Assembly (NCBI GenBank): GCA_049840815.1
Contig: JASGJI010000016.1
Location: 1-64,000 of the forward strand
DNA from: JASGDN01 sp049840815
GTDB lineage: Bacteria > Chloroflexota > Chloroflexia > Thermomicrobiales > UBA6265
Reading direction: 5' to 3'
Length of the DNA stretch: 64,000 bases
Part shown: positions 17,303 through 26,229 of the stretch, one piece after another
Layout: every line of letters begins with the position of its first letter
Numbering within the stretch: the first letter of the stretch is position 1
Notes under the pieces: generated by a model
The model's database searches: none
Told to the model about the DNA's origin: nothing
The model's input: only the letters and a program-made list of their open reading frames with translations
Program-made: the position numbers and the translations under genes

Positions 17303-18616
17303 TTAGCTGTTGTTGGCCTGGGCGTCGACGAGCGCCTGCTGGAGCGTCGCGACGTCGAGGTCGACGACGAACGAGACGAGCGCGTCGTACGCGTCCAGCT
17401 GGAACTGCGGCGACGCGGCGGAGCCGTGGGCCAGCGACGGCACGACTGAATCCTTGGCGAAGGCGCCAGCCGACCACTGCATGTACTCGTTGAAGCTGCT
17501 GGCGTCGGCATCGCTGCGAGCCGGAATCGCGCCCTTGTGGGGGGCGAATGCCTCCTGGGCTTCCTTTGAGCCGACGGCGATCAGCCAGTTCTTCGCGTTC
17601 ACCGGGTGTGGCGCGCCCTTCGGCATCGTGAAGCCATCGATCACGGCGACGAACGAGCCATCGGTGCCGGCGTGATTCACCCAGCCGATGCTGTCCTGCT
17701 TGCCCTTGGCGGTGGCGTCGCCGTAGAGCCAGTCGCCCATCGAGGTGAAGGCCGCCTTGCCCGCATACACCTCGTCGGCTGCGCCGTCCCAGGTGAGGGA
17801 GGCATGGTCGGAGTTGACGGAATCGAAGTACTTGGCGAGGTTCTCGATCGCGGTGGTGACCCGTGCATCGTCCCAGCCGACCTCGCCTGCCCAGACTTTC
17901 GCATAGTCGTCCGGCCCGAGCGCGGCGAGGAGCGTGTTCTCGAAGAGCTGCCCAACCGCGAAGGTGTCCTTGCTGCCGAGCGCGAGGGCGGGGATGCCCG
18001 CCGCCTTCAGGGTGTCAGCGGCCTTGAAATAGTCATCCATCGTCCAGGCATCGGTGACGGTGATGCCATTCTTTTCCAGGACGTCCTTGTTGTAGAACAT
18101 CACATTGCCGCGGTGGACGCCAACCGGCACCAGCTGCTTCTTGCCATCGACCGTGATCAGGTCGATGACGCCTTCCGGGAAGACGGAATCCCACTTCTGC
18201 TCGGTATAGAGGTCGTCGATCGCCTCGGTGTAGCCTGGATCGACGTAGCGGGCCTTCAGCTCGGCACCCGGGTGGCTCTGCCAGGAATCGGGTGGCTGGT
18301 TCGCGGAGAGGCGCGTCTGGAGCGCCGCCTGCGCATTGGACCCTGCGCCACCCGCGACTGCCGCGTTGATGACCTTGACGTCCGGATTCGTTGCGGAAAA
18401 CGCCTTGAAGAGCTCATCGAGTCCGGCTGCCTCGCCGGCGGTGGTCCACCAGGAGAAGATCTCCAGTTCCGCCTCACCGGCGGCAGGGGTGGCCTGGGCG
18501 AAGATGCGAGCGGCGGGGATGCCGCCGACCAGCGCCGATCCGAGCGCGGCGCCAGCGGCGGCCTTGCCGGCCTGTCGGCGGCTGAAGCGGACATTGGAGA
18601 AGGGTCGAGACGACAT
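17303..18616 (-). CDS. Extracellular carbohydrate-binding protein of ABC importer
   Basis: A 437-residue secreted solute-binding protein. The N-terminus FSRRQAGKAAAGAALGSAL is a Tat-like twin-Arg signal ending near AQATPA. The mature part (ELEIFSWWTTAGEAAGLDELF, VGVHRGNVMFYNKDVL, YAGKAAFTSMGDWL) matches cluster B sugar-binding proteins, closest in feel to glucose/mannose-binding members. It leads the uptake operon. A readable promoter with a LacI-type operator is 240-290 bases upstream. Ligand identity is not determinable, though a monosaccharide is the reasonable guess. Confidence 0.92.
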   Translation of the reverse strand: MSSRPFSNVRFSRRQAGKAAAGAALGSALVGGIPAARIFAQATPAAGEAELEIFSWWTTAGEAAGLDELFKAFSATNPDVKVINAAVAGGAGSNAQAALQTRLSANQPPDSWQSHPGAELKARYVDPGYTEAIDDLYTEQKWDSVFPEGVIDLITVDGKKQLVPVGVHRGNVMFYNKDVLEKNGITVTDAWTMDDYFKAADTLKAAGIPALALGSKDTFAVGQLFENTLLAALGPDDYAKVWAGEVGWDDARVTTAIENLAKYFDSVNSDHASLTWDGAADEVYAGKAAFTSMGDWLYGDATAKGKQDSIGWVNHAGTDGSFVAVIDGFTMPKGAPHPVNAKNWLIAVGSKEAQEAFAPHKGAIPARSDADASSFNEYMQWSAGAFAKDSVVPSLAHGSAASPQFQLDAYDALVSFVVDLDVATLQQALVDAQANNS

Positions 18617-18855
18617 GTGTACGCTCCGTTTCGTGTCCCGCCGCGGGCGGCATCATATCGTCGCACGCCGGGGCAGCGGGTACAGGGTGTGATCTGGACA
18701 GCTGAGGAGAGTGCGGTGCGCGTTCAGCGATCATCGCGTTGCTCGGACCCCTGCACAGCGTTCGATCCTCCTTTCACGAACCTCGCAGCCGGCCTCCACA
18801 GGGGAGGAAACCGGAGCGGGGTGAACGGAATCGCTTGAATGATGAGCTTGGGGGA

Positions 18856-18884
18856 AGCATACGGAGTTCCTCCCTCGGTTTCAA
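18856..18884 (-). promoter_or_regulatory. Sigma-70-type promoter of the sugar ABC operon
   Basis: On the minus strand, TTGAAA and TATGCT are separated by exactly 17 bp. This leaves a 5' leader of about 235 nt before the binding-protein start at 18616. I see no clear riboswitch in the leader. Confidence 0.6.
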
Positions 18885-18891
18885 TCGTTTA

Positions 18892-18905
18892 TGGGAGCGC
18901 TTCCA
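18892..18905. promoter_or_regulatory. LacI/GalR-family operator
   Basis: TGGGAGCGCTTCCA is a near-perfect palindrome centred on CG, the classic shape of LacI-family sites. It lies 7 bp upstream of the -35 element of the ABC operon promoter. That position suits either activation or repression. No lacI-type gene is in the window. Confidence 0.65.
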
Positions 18906-18958
18906 CCCGCACGATTCATGAAACCGGGGTGCCTGGAATCCCGGATGCGTGGAACGGC

Positions 18959-18989
18959 CCGACCCGCCCTGATTGCCAGAGCGGGTCGG
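18959..18989. terminator. Terminator hairpin after the GH3 gene
   Basis: 9-bp stem CCGACCCGC with its complement around a 13-base loop, just past the stop of the minus-strand GH3 gene. No T-run follows. Confidence 0.5.
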
Positions 18990-19008
18990 AGTACGTCCGG
19001 GGATGGGA

Positions 19009-20589
19009 TCAGGCGAGTGCGACCGGCATTCTGGCGGCAATGGGGGTGATTCCGGCAAGGACGCCCGGAAGCGCGCGGAGCGTCACGGCGGGATCGCCGA
19101 AGGTGAGCACGGTCGCATCGACGCGTCCGAGCAGGCCGCGATCGTAAGGGCCGCGTAGCGCGACGTGGACGATCGGCGTTCCTGGCTTCGTTGCGGCGAT
19201 CGCCTGCATGCAAGCCTCGACCTGGTAGCCGTTGTCGGTGGCATCGCGCGTCATCACGACCAGTGTATCGACCTCACGTGCCATCGCGATGGCTTGCTGA
19301 ACGCGATCGGCGCTCGGTTCGTGCCCGAGGGTGGCGACGCGCGCGTTCGGGAAGGTAGCTTCCGCTGCCTGCCGGAAGACGCCGGCGCGGTTGAACGGGT
19401 CCTCTGCCTCGCTGGAACGCAGGCGCTGGAAGTCGATGAATCCGACTCGCGAACCGGTCGGGATCGGGTCGAACTCGCCCTCCGGGAGGGCGACGATGGT
19501 GCGGGCGGCGATGCGGATGGCCTCTGCCTCCCAGGCCGGATCGGGATCGTCCAGCGGCGGCACCTCGTGGGAGATGCCGTATCGGGCGCGGAGGGCGTTG
19601 AGCCGCTCGTTCGTCGCTTCGAACGTCTCGGTCGGGATGCGTCCATCGCCCAGCGCCTCCACAAGGGCGTGGAAGCGGGTGAGCTGGTGGGGGATCGGCT
19701 CGTTCGCTTCCAGCATGTCGACGCCGGCCTGCTTGCAGCGGATTGCCGCGACGCCATGTCCATATCGGTCCTCGATCGCCTGCATGGAGAGCGAATCGGT
19801 GTAGATCACGCCGGTGAACCCGAGGTCGTTGCGGAGAATGCCGGTGAGGATGGCCTGCGAGAGCGTGGCCGGATCAGCGTCAATGGCCGGGAAGAGGATG
19901 TGCGTGGTCATCACGCCGGGAACACCCGCCTCGATGGCAGCGCGGAAGGGCGCGAGCTCGATCTCGTCGAGCCGCGTGCGTGGATGGTCGATCACAGGTA
20001 GCCCGAGGTGGGAATCGACGCTGGTATCGCCGTGACCAGGGAAGTGCTTGACGGTAGCGGCGATGCCCGCCGCCTCGTAGCCCCGGATCTGGGCCAGCGC
20101 ACCATCGATAACCCGGCTGACGGTGTCCCCGAAGGAGCGGGTGCGGATGACGGGGTTCTTCGGATTGTTGTTGACATCAACAACTGGCGCGAAGTCTACG
20201 TTGACCCCGATCGCGCGGAGCTGCTCGCCGGTGATGCGGGCGGCGGCCTCGATGTCTGCCGCGTCGCCGTCGGCGGTGAGGGCCATCGCGCCGGGGACGG
20301 TCACCATGTCCGGGGAGAAGCGGCTGACGATGCCGCCCTCCTGGTCGATCGCGATCAGCAGGGGCGGCATCCCGAGGCGCTTCGCCTCCGCCTGGAGTTC
20401 GGCGGAGAGATTCCGGACCTGCTCGCGGGAGGTGATGTTGTCGCCGAAGTAGAGGACGCCACCGGGACGCATCTCCGTGAACGCTGCGCGCGCCTCGTCG
20501 GTGAAGACCGGTCCTTCGAACCGGAACATCATGCTCTGCCCGACGAGCGAGGCGGTTTCCTGAGAGGTGGCAGCGGCGTCCTGAGACAT
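19009..20589 (-). CDS. nagZ: Glycoside hydrolase family 3 beta-N-acetylhexosaminidase
   Basis: A 526-residue GH3 enzyme. IDQEGG, KHFPGHGDTSVDSHLGLP with the catalytic His/Asp dyad loop of NagZ enzymes, and the nucleophile region YTDSLSMQAI are all present. A C-terminal domain of about 190 residues (from TIVALPEGEFDP) extends beyond minimal NagZ, as in two-domain Gram-positive NagZ. There is no signal peptide, so it acts in the cytoplasm, probably on muropeptide sugars or imported GlcNAc glycosides. It is followed by a weak hairpin and then by the promoter of the sugar ABC operon, so the two may be separate units. Confidence 0.92.
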   Translation of the reverse strand: MSQDAAATSQETASLVGQSMMFRFEGPVFTDEARAAFTEMRPGGVLYFGDNITSREQVRNLSAELQAEAKRLGMPPLLIAIDQEGGIVSRFSPDMVTVPGAMALTADGDAADIEAAARITGEQLRAIGVNVDFAPVVDVNNNPKNPVIRTRSFGDTVSRVIDGALAQIRGYEAAGIAATVKHFPGHGDTSVDSHLGLPVIDHPRTRLDEIELAPFRAAIEAGVPGVMTTHILFPAIDADPATLSQAILTGILRNDLGFTGVIYTDSLSMQAIEDRYGHGVAAIRCKQAGVDMLEANEPIPHQLTRFHALVEALGDGRIPTETFEATNERLNALRARYGISHEVPPLDDPDPAWEAEAIRIAARTIVALPEGEFDPIPTGSRVGFIDFQRLRSSEAEDPFNRAGVFRQAAEATFPNARVATLGHEPSADRVQQAIAMAREVDTLVVMTRDATDNGYQVEACMQAIAATKPGTPIVHVALRGPYDRGLLGRVDATVLTFGDPAVTLRALPGVLAGITPIAARMPVALA

Positions 20590-20779
20590 GGCGATGGAGT
20601 TCCTTCGAATCGGACAGAACGATGTTGGCAATCTCGTAGACGCGGCCCTTGTGGCCGCTCGCGGTTGCGGGCGAAACATCATCCATTCGATGCGTGTTGC
20701 ATGCGGCGCCAAGGCGACCACAAGGGTCGCATCTACGGGTACGGGATGTGGGATTTCGGCGGGCTTGGGTGCCGACTGC

Positions 20780-21628
20780 CTACAATTCGCCCTTGCCCTG
20801 CATGTAGCGGAAGTAGTGGGCGGCGGCGGCGGGCTTCTCCGCGTCGGGGACGCCATCCATGAAGTTGATCAGCGCGGAGGCGACGATCGCGCCGTTCGCG
20901 TGCTTCCCAACCTCCGTGATGTGCTCCGGCTTCGAGATCCCGAATCCGACCACCAGCGGCACGTCGGTGTGCGCCCGGATGCCATCGAGATAGTCCCCGA
21001 GCGTCGCGGCGAGCGATTCGCGCGCGCCGGTGACACCCGTCACCGCGACGCAGTAGATGAAGCCGCTCGCGCGCTTCGCTGTCGCTTCCAGGCGCGCCTC
21101 GGTGCTGGTCGGCGCGACCATGTAGATGAGGCTGCGGCCATTCGCCACGCAGGCGGCATGGAAGGCATCGCTCTCCTCGACCGGGAGATCCGGCACGATG
21201 AAGCCGTCCACCCCGGCGGCGGTCGCGTCGGCGATGTAGCGCTCGATGCCGTACTTGAGGGGCGGGTTGAGGTAGCCCATCAGCATCAACGGCACGGTGA
21301 CACCCTGCTCGCGCAGGCGGCGGACGAGTTCCAGCACGTCCTTCAGGCGGGTGCCCTGTTCCAGCGCGACCTGGCTGGTGCGCTGGACCGCTGTGCCGTC
21401 GGCGATCGGGTCGGAGAAGGGGATGCCGATCTCGATGCCATCGGCGCCGGCTTCGACGAGGGCGAGGATGATCTGCTCGCTGATCTCCAGCGTCGGGTAG
21501 CCGGCGGTCGCGAACGGCATGATCGCGGTGCGGCCTTCGGCGGCGACGCGGGCGAACATCTCCGGCAGGCGATTTGGCGCGAAGGCCGCGCTATCCGCCG
21601 GGGCGATGGTCGATGTGGTTTCTGCCAT
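20780..21628 (-). CDS. trpA: Tryptophan synthase alpha subunit
   Basis: A 282-residue TIM-barrel subunit that splits indole-3-glycerol phosphate to indole for the beta subunit. Seen: ATAGYPTLEISEQIILALVE with start ATAGYP, GIEIGIPFSDPIADG with the catalytic Glu/Asp loop, VDGFIVPDLPVEE, APTST, YCVAVTGVTGAR and VGFGIS. It is downstream of trpB on the same strand. The 114-bp spacer consists largely of the purine repeat. The start at ATG 21628 gives a normal N-terminus, and in-frame codons upstream are repeat sequence. Confidence 0.97.
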   Translation of the reverse strand: MAETTSTIAPADSAAFAPNRLPEMFARVAAEGRTAIMPFATAGYPTLEISEQIILALVEAGADGIEIGIPFSDPIADGTAVQRTSQVALEQGTRLKDVLELVRRLREQGVTVPLMLMGYLNPPLKYGIERYIADATAAGVDGFIVPDLPVEESDAFHAACVANGRSLIYMVAPTSTEARLEATAKRASGFIYCVAVTGVTGARESLAATLGDYLDGIRAHTDVPLVVGFGISKPEHITEVGKHANGAIVASALINFMDGVPDAEKPAAAAHYFRYMQGKGEL

Positions 21629-21646
21629 GAGCGGGTGACTCCTTGC

Positions 21647-21742
21647 GAGAGAAGTGAGGAGTGAGGACCGAGACACGGAAGGTGAGCGGTGAGAGAAGTG
21701 AGGATGCTGGCTCACTTCTCACTCCTAAGTCCTCACTCCTCG
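21647..21742. repeat. Purine/pyrimidine two-armed dispersed repeat within trpB-trpA
   Basis: The purine arm 21647-21704 (GAGAAGTGAGGAGTGAGG, GGTGAGCGGTGAGAG words) and the pyrimidine arm 21711-21740 (CTCACTTCTCACTCC, CCTCACTCCTCG) fold back with a short loop. It fills the gap between the trpB stop and trpA start. The purine-rich strand begins directly after the trpB stop codon. Confidence 0.75.
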
Positions 21743-23011
21743 CTAGAGCGTGACGCCCAGCGCGTCGGCGACGGTGTGCATGTCCTTGTCGCCACGGCCG
21801 GAGAGGTTGACGATCATCGTCTGGTCCGGACCGAGTTCCTTTGCGTACTTGGCGGCGTAGCGGATGGCGTGGCTCGATTCGAGCGCCGGGATGATGCCCT
21901 CCGTGCGGCAGAGGAGCTTGAAGCCCTCCAGCGCCTCGTCGTCGGTGATGGCGACGAAGCGGGCGCGGCCGGTGTACTTCATGTGCGCCAGTTCCGGCCC
22001 GACACCGGGGTAATCGAGCCCGGCGGAAATGGAATGCGTCTCCATCACCTGGCCGTCCTCGTCCTGCAGGAGGTAGGACCACGCGCCGTGCAGCACACCT
22101 TCCTCACCCTTCACCAGGGTTGCCGCGTGCTCGTGACCGTCGAGGCCGTGGCCCCCGGCCTCGACGCCGACGATCTCCACATCGAGGTCGTTGCGGAAGG
22201 CGTAGAAGAGGCCCATCGCGTTCGAACCGCCGCCGACACAGGCCATGATGGTGGAGGGAAGGGCGCCGGTCTGCTCGATGATCTGCTGGCGGGCTTCCTT
22301 GCCGATCACGGACTGGAAATCGCGGGCGATCATCGGATAGGGGTGCATGCCGGCGACGGTGCCGAACACGTAGAAGGTGTCATCGACGTTCGTCACCCAG
22401 TCGCGGATCGCCTCGTTGATGGCGTCCTTCAGTGTCTTCGAGCCGGATGTGACGGAGACGACTTCCGCCCCGAGCAGCTTCATGCGGAAGACATTGAGCG
22501 ACTGCCGCGCGATGTCAACCTCGCCCATGTAGATGACGCACTTGAGCCCGAGCAGGGCGCAGGCGGTTGCCGTCGCGACACCATGCTGGCCAGCACCGGT
22601 CTCCGCGATCACGCGAGGCTTGCCCATGCGCTTGGCGAGGAGGGCCTGGCCGAGGGCGTTGTTGATCTTGTGGGCGCCGGTGTGGGCCAGATCCTCACGC
22701 TTCAGGAAGATGCGCGGACCCTTGCCGCCGCCGACTTCCTCCGCGAAGCGCTTCGCCTCGTAGAGCGGGGTCGGGCGACCGACGTAGTAGGTGGCGAGGT
22801 ACTCGATCTGCGCCCGGAAGTCGGGATCGTCTTTCGCCGCTTCATAGGCGGCGGTCAGCTCGCCGATGGCGGGCATCAGGGTCTCCGGGGCGAAGACCCC
22901 GCCGAAACGTCCGAAGCGCCCGAGGGCGTCGGGCAGGACCTCGGTGGTGGAGAAGGCGGACTGGGTCGTGGGTGCCGGCGAGGTCGGCACGACGTTCGGG
23001 ATCTGGGCCAA
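21743..23011 (-). CDS. trpB: Tryptophan synthase beta subunit
   Basis: PLP enzyme that joins indole and serine. The product has 422 residues. KREDLAHTGAHKINNALGQ holds the PLP Lys, ETGAGQHGVATA the catalytic Glu region, CVGGGSNAMG the phosphate loop and LSGRGDKDM the C-terminal serine site. No ATG is available before the conserved N-terminus. TTG at 23011 is chosen because GGAG lies 9 bases upstream. GTG at 22990 is possible but has no Shine-Dalgarno site. I see no T-box or Trp-codon leader upstream, only a GC-rich hairpin near 23075-23105 without a T-run. Confidence 0.96.
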   Translation of the reverse strand: MAQIPNVVPTSPAPTTQSAFSTTEVLPDALGRFGRFGGVFAPETLMPAIGELTAAYEAAKDDPDFRAQIEYLATYYVGRPTPLYEAKRFAEEVGGGKGPRIFLKREDLAHTGAHKINNALGQALLAKRMGKPRVIAETGAGQHGVATATACALLGLKCVIYMGEVDIARQSLNVFRMKLLGAEVVSVTSGSKTLKDAINEAIRDWVTNVDDTFYVFGTVAGMHPYPMIARDFQSVIGKEARQQIIEQTGALPSTIMACVGGGSNAMGLFYAFRNDLDVEIVGVEAGGHGLDGHEHAATLVKGEEGVLHGAWSYLLQDEDGQVMETHSISAGLDYPGVGPELAHMKYTGRARFVAITDDEALEGFKLLCRTEGIIPALESSHAIRYAAKYAKELGPDQTMIVNLSGRGDKDMHTVADALGVTL

Positions 23012-23243
23012 GGCGATGCACTCCGTGACGATTCCGCGTCGGGTGGATGCGGACGCGGTTCCCTGGAAAGGCGACCCCGTTTGCTGGTCCGAAGGGGTCG
23101 CGGCGTGGCGACACTGTACCAGATCGGTCGGGGATTCCCCGCGCCGATCCCACCCCAACGCATGGGGAATCCTGCTGCCGGGGTGGATACACTCGGGGCA
23201 GGACGTGGACGCACGACCGTAGCGGGAGACGAGGGAGTTGACG

Positions 23244-23666
23244 ATGGCCGTTGCCGTGGCCCTGGTATTCGTCTGGTTGGGGATGGTGATCGCCATCTCG
23301 TTCATCGAAGCGCCGCTGAAGTTCCGGGCTCCCGGGGTGACGCGGGAACTTGGACTCGGGATCGGGCGGTTCGTGTTCAAGGCGCTGACCGCCTGCGAAT
23401 TACTGCTGGCGGTCGCGACCGGGGTTGCCCTGGCGATGGATGGCGGGTCGCGGGCGACCTGGTGGGCGTTCGCGCCGCTCGTCGCGATCCTGGTGGCGCA
23501 GTTGGCGATGCTTCACACGGTGATGGACCGGCGTGCCGCGCGCATCGTGGCGGGGGAGAGCGTACCGCCGTCGCCCCATCATCTGATCTACATCGGGCTG
23601 GAAGGGGCGAAGGTCATGCTGCTGATCGCCGCCGGGACGATCCTGCTGCGCTCACTGGCTGGGTGA
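23244..23666 (+). CDS. Small four-helix membrane protein of unknown function
   Basis: A 140-residue product with four hydrophobic segments (about 1-20, 40-60, 68-90 and 112-135). A conserved-looking GMVIAISFIEAPLKFRAPG motif follows helix 1. It recalls small DUF4149/TMEM205-like membrane proteins but I cannot place it firmly. GGGAG lies 8 bases before ATG 23244. Its last 53 bases overlap the tail of the convergent luciferase-like gene. Confidence 0.65.
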   Translation: MAVAVALVFVWLGMVIAISFIEAPLKFRAPGVTRELGLGIGRFVFKALTACELLLAVATGVALAMDGGSRATWWAFAPLVAILVAQLAMLHTVMDRRAARIVAGESVPPSPHHLIYIGLEGAKVMLLIAAGTILLRSLAG

Positions 23667-24672
23667 GCGCCGTGCCGGAGAGTTCCATCGTCTCGGCGAG
23701 GAGTTCGTAGGAGCGGATGCGGTCGGCGGAGTCATAGGTGTTGGTCACGACGATCAGCTCGTCCGCCTGGGCTGTCTCCCGGAAGGCGGTCAGGGACGCC
23801 TTCACGGTCTCCGGCGAGCCCACGGCGGCGTAGCGGAGCATGCTGCGCGCCTGCATCTGCTCCATCGGCGTGATGAACTCGCCGATGCGCGCGGGGTCCA
23901 CGGGCGGCTTCAGGATGCCGCCACCCGGCTTGCGGAGGTCGGCGAATCGGCGGAGGCTTGACGTAAACAGGAACGTTGCCTGTTCGTCGGTCTCCGCGAC
24001 GACGGCGTTCACCCCGGCGATCACATAGGGCGTCTCGAGCTGGGCGGACGGCTCGAAGTGCTCGCGATACCAGGTGACGGCTTCCACCAACGCATCCGGC
24101 GCGAAGTGGGAGGCGAAGGCGTAGGGCAGGCCGAGCAGGGCTGCCAGCTGGGCGCCGAACATGGATGAGCCGAGGATGTAGACCGGCACGTTCGTGTCGA
24201 TGCCCGGATTCGCGATCACGACCTGGTTGTCGATGCGAGGTCCGAGCAGGATCTGGAGTTCCTGCACATCCTGCGGGAAGTCGTCGCCGGCGCGGGCGTC
24301 ACGGCGCATGGCGCGGGAGGCATAGCCATCGGTGCCGGGGGCACGTCCAACCCCAAGGTCGATGCGGCCGGGGTAGAGCGTCGCGAGCGTGCCGAACTGC
24401 TCCGCGATGACGAGCGGCGAGTGGTTCGGCAGCATGATGCCGCCGGAGCCGAGGCGCAGGGTGGAGGTGCCGGCAGCGAGGTAGCCGATGAGGACGGACG
24501 TGGCGGAGGAGGCGACGCCGATCATGTTGTGGTGCTCTGCCACCCAGAAGCGCGTGTAGCCGAGGCGTTCGGCAGCCCGGGCGAGGGCGAGGCTGTTGTG
24601 CAGCGCATCGGCGGCGTTGCCCCCTTCGACGAGGGGCGAGAGATCGAGGATCGAGAGCGGGAAGCTGGCCAT
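23614..24672 (-). CDS. LLM-class flavin-dependent oxidoreductase (luciferase-like)
   Basis: A 352-residue bacterial-luciferase-like barrel of the MsnO8 type. Seen: LSILDLSPLVEGGNAADAL, RFWVAEHHNMIGVASSATSV, GSGGIMLPNHSPLVIAEQFG and LYPGRIDLGVGRAPGTD, all shown here in parts. These are signature stretches of this subgroup, which uses reduced FMN from a partner reductase. The substrate is unknown. The 3' end overlaps the convergent membrane-protein gene. The start ATG 24672 precedes the conserved N-terminus directly. Confidence 0.9.
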   Translation of the reverse strand: MASFPLSILDLSPLVEGGNAADALHNSLALARAAERLGYTRFWVAEHHNMIGVASSATSVLIGYLAAGTSTLRLGSGGIMLPNHSPLVIAEQFGTLATLYPGRIDLGVGRAPGTDGYASRAMRRDARAGDDFPQDVQELQILLGPRIDNQVVIANPGIDTNVPVYILGSSMFGAQLAALLGLPYAFASHFAPDALVEAVTWYREHFEPSAQLETPYVIAGVNAVVAETDEQATFLFTSSLRRFADLRKPGGGILKPPVDPARIGEFITPMEQMQARSMLRYAAVGSPETVKASLTAFRETAQADELIVVTNTYDSADRIRSYELLAETMELSGTALTQPVSAAGSSRRRSAA

Positions 24673-24751
24673 GCGGTGCGGTCCTGTTCGATAGCGTGGG
24701 GCACGTCTCCGCACGGGGCGGCGGACGGGGATAGTCAGACCTTCACGCTAT

Positions 24752-24767
24752 CACCTTACGAAAGGTG
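24752..24767. promoter_or_regulatory. Candidate operator between divergent oxidoreductase and globin genes
   Basis: Inverted repeat CACCTT-ACGA-AAGGTG in the 189-bp divergent region. Its position suits control of either gene. No regulator is assigned. Confidence 0.3.
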
Positions 24768-24861
24768 CGTCCACGTCTGGACACGTCACCTGGGCAGTTG
24801 GGCGGCACCGCACCATCGGCGGACGGTATGCTCCATCACGTTACGGACAGGGGGCGGCGGG

Positions 24862-25362
24862 ATGATGCACGCGACGGACAGCACATCGATCAGGCAGGAC
24901 ATCGAGACGCGGCAGGACATCGCCGGTCTCATGCGGGCGTTCTACGGCCGCGCGTTCGAGAATCCGGTCATCGGCTACATCTTCACCGATGTCGCGCACA
25001 TGGATCTGGAAGGGCATCTGCCGATCATGTGCGACTTCTGGGAGAAGGTGCTTTTTCAGCGCGGCACCTACGGGCGCGATGCCTTTACCGTGCATGCCCG
25101 CATCCACGAGGTCGAGCCCCTGACGCGCCAGCACTTCCAGGCGTGGGAGGACCTCTGGCACGAGACGGTGGACGATCTTTTCGCTGGGGAGAAGGCGAAC
25201 CTCGCCAAGCTCCACGGCTCGCGGATGGCAGGCTCGATTCAGCGACGGCTTGCCAACGCCTCCGATGGCAACCTGATCCGGATCCAGTCCCAGGTCCGTC
25301 GCGATGTGGATGGACGCGGTCAGGACTCAGCGGAGGCAGCCTGCAATGCGGCCAGCCAGTAG
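24862..25362 (+). CDS. Group III truncated hemoglobin
   Basis: A 166-residue globin of the trHbP (group III) type: DIAGLMRAFYGRAFENPVIGYIF with the B-helix Phe/Tyr pair, HLPIMCDFWEKVLFQRGTY, and LTRQHFQAWEDLW carrying the proximal-His region. Such globins bind O2 or NO or handle peroxide and sulfide. The role here is unknown. The ATG at 24862 (or 24865) follows GGCGG. Longer in-frame sequence upstream lies under the divergent oxidoreductase and is rejected. Its 3' end overlaps the convergent SRPBCC gene by 43 bp. Confidence 0.9.
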   Translation: MMHATDSTSIRQDIETRQDIAGLMRAFYGRAFENPVIGYIFTDVAHMDLEGHLPIMCDFWEKVLFQRGTYGRDAFTVHARIHEVEPLTRQHFQAWEDLWHETVDDLFAGEKANLAKLHGSRMAGSIQRRLANASDGNLIRIQSQVRRDVDGRGQDSAEAACNAASQ

Positions 25363-25832
25363 TCCTGCTGAGCAGGATAGTAAGCGTTCCATTCGGCGAA
25401 CGATTCGCCGGTGAAGGTCGCGACGAGGCGGTCGGCGTAGTACTCCCAGCCGGGGCCGGTGTCGCCGACGGTCGTGCGGTCGGTCACGTCCTGGATGAAC
25501 GTCAGCGTGGTGATGCCGTCCGATTCTGTGAGGGTGATGGCCATCATCCACGAATCCTCTCCGACGCTGGACTGCACGCGCAGCCGACGGGGAGGATCGC
25601 ATTCGTGAATGAAGGTCGGTTCTGCCGGCACGTCGCCCTCGGCGGTCATGAAGAAGTCGACCGTGTTGCCGACGCCGGGCGTCCCGCTCCAGGTACCGAT
25701 CCAGCGGTTCATGCGTTCGGGTTCGACGATGCTCGCCCAGACATCCTCGATCGGGGCGCTGAACTGGCGTTCGATCGCGATCGCGAGGCCGTCAACGGTC
25801 TGAATGACACGGCCTGTCGGCTGAATGCTCAT
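25320..25832 (-). CDS. SRPBCC/AHSA1-domain protein
   Basis: A 170-residue START-like fold protein. IERQFSAPIEDVWASIVEPERMNRWIG is the typical AHSA1 opening and DVTDRTTVGDTGPGWEYYADRL the C-terminal helix. It is the second gene of an arsR-SRPBCC pair overlapping as ATGA. This pairing is common, and the SRPBCC protein is thought to bind a small hydrophobic ligand. Function is not established. It should share the arsR promoter and operator. Confidence 0.9.
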   Translation of the reverse strand: MSIQPTGRVIQTVDGLAIAIERQFSAPIEDVWASIVEPERMNRWIGTWSGTPGVGNTVDFFMTAEGDVPAEPTFIHECDPPRRLRVQSSVGEDSWMMAITLTESDGITTLTFIQDVTDRTTVGDTGPGWEYYADRLVATFTGESFAEWNAYYPAQQDYWLAALQAASAES

Positions 25833-26221
25833 GCGCGTTCCTTCTCCTTTGGTGTCGGCTCTGGTGCGACGCGGGCGCGTTCGCGTCCGGTACGGAAGGT
25901 CTCGGTCGCGAGGGCATCGAAGCGAGATGCCCATGTCTCGGCGTTGGCGGCGAGTGGGACGGGACTCACCGGAGTGCGATGTGGGACGAGCCAGGCATCG
26001 ACGGCGTGGAGTGGCTCCGGATTGATCCGGTAGATTCGCCGCCTCCCGTCGAGTTCGCTGTTCACCAGTCCTGCCTCGCGCAGGACGCGCAGATGGCGGC
26101 TGATCGCTGGCCGGCTGACCGGAAACCGCGTCGCGATTGCCCCGGCCTCGCAGGGGCCGAGGCGAAGGAGATCGAGGATGTCTCGCCGGATGGGGTCGGC
26201 GATCGCCGAGAATGCGTCCAT
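25829..26221 (-). CDS. ArsR-family winged-helix transcriptional regulator
   Basis: A 130-residue ArsR/SmtB-type repressor. FSAIADPIRRDILDLLRLG opens the domain. PVSRPAISRHLRVLREAGLV is the recognition helix region and GRRRIYRINPEPL the wing. No Cys-rich metal site is present, so it is probably a non-metal sensor, as is usual for ArsR partners of SRPBCC proteins. A palindromic operator covers its own -10 element, so autoregulation is likely. Confidence 0.93.
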   Translation of the reverse strand: MDAFSAIADPIRRDILDLLRLGPCEAGAIATRFPVSRPAISRHLRVLREAGLVNSELDGRRRIYRINPEPLHAVDAWLVPHRTPVSPVPLAANAETWASRFDALATETFRTGRERARVAPEPTPKEKERA

Positions 26222-26229
26222 GCGAATAG

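Noticed and set aside
20590..20856. N-terminal extension of the GH3 enzyme
   Set aside because: The in-frame sequence is low-complexity and not a signal peptide. The ATG at 20589 precedes the conserved domain at normal distance.
23012..23243. Possible trp attenuator or T-box before trpB
   Set aside because: A GC-rich hairpin exists, but there is no Trp-codon leader, no T-box consensus and no T-run.
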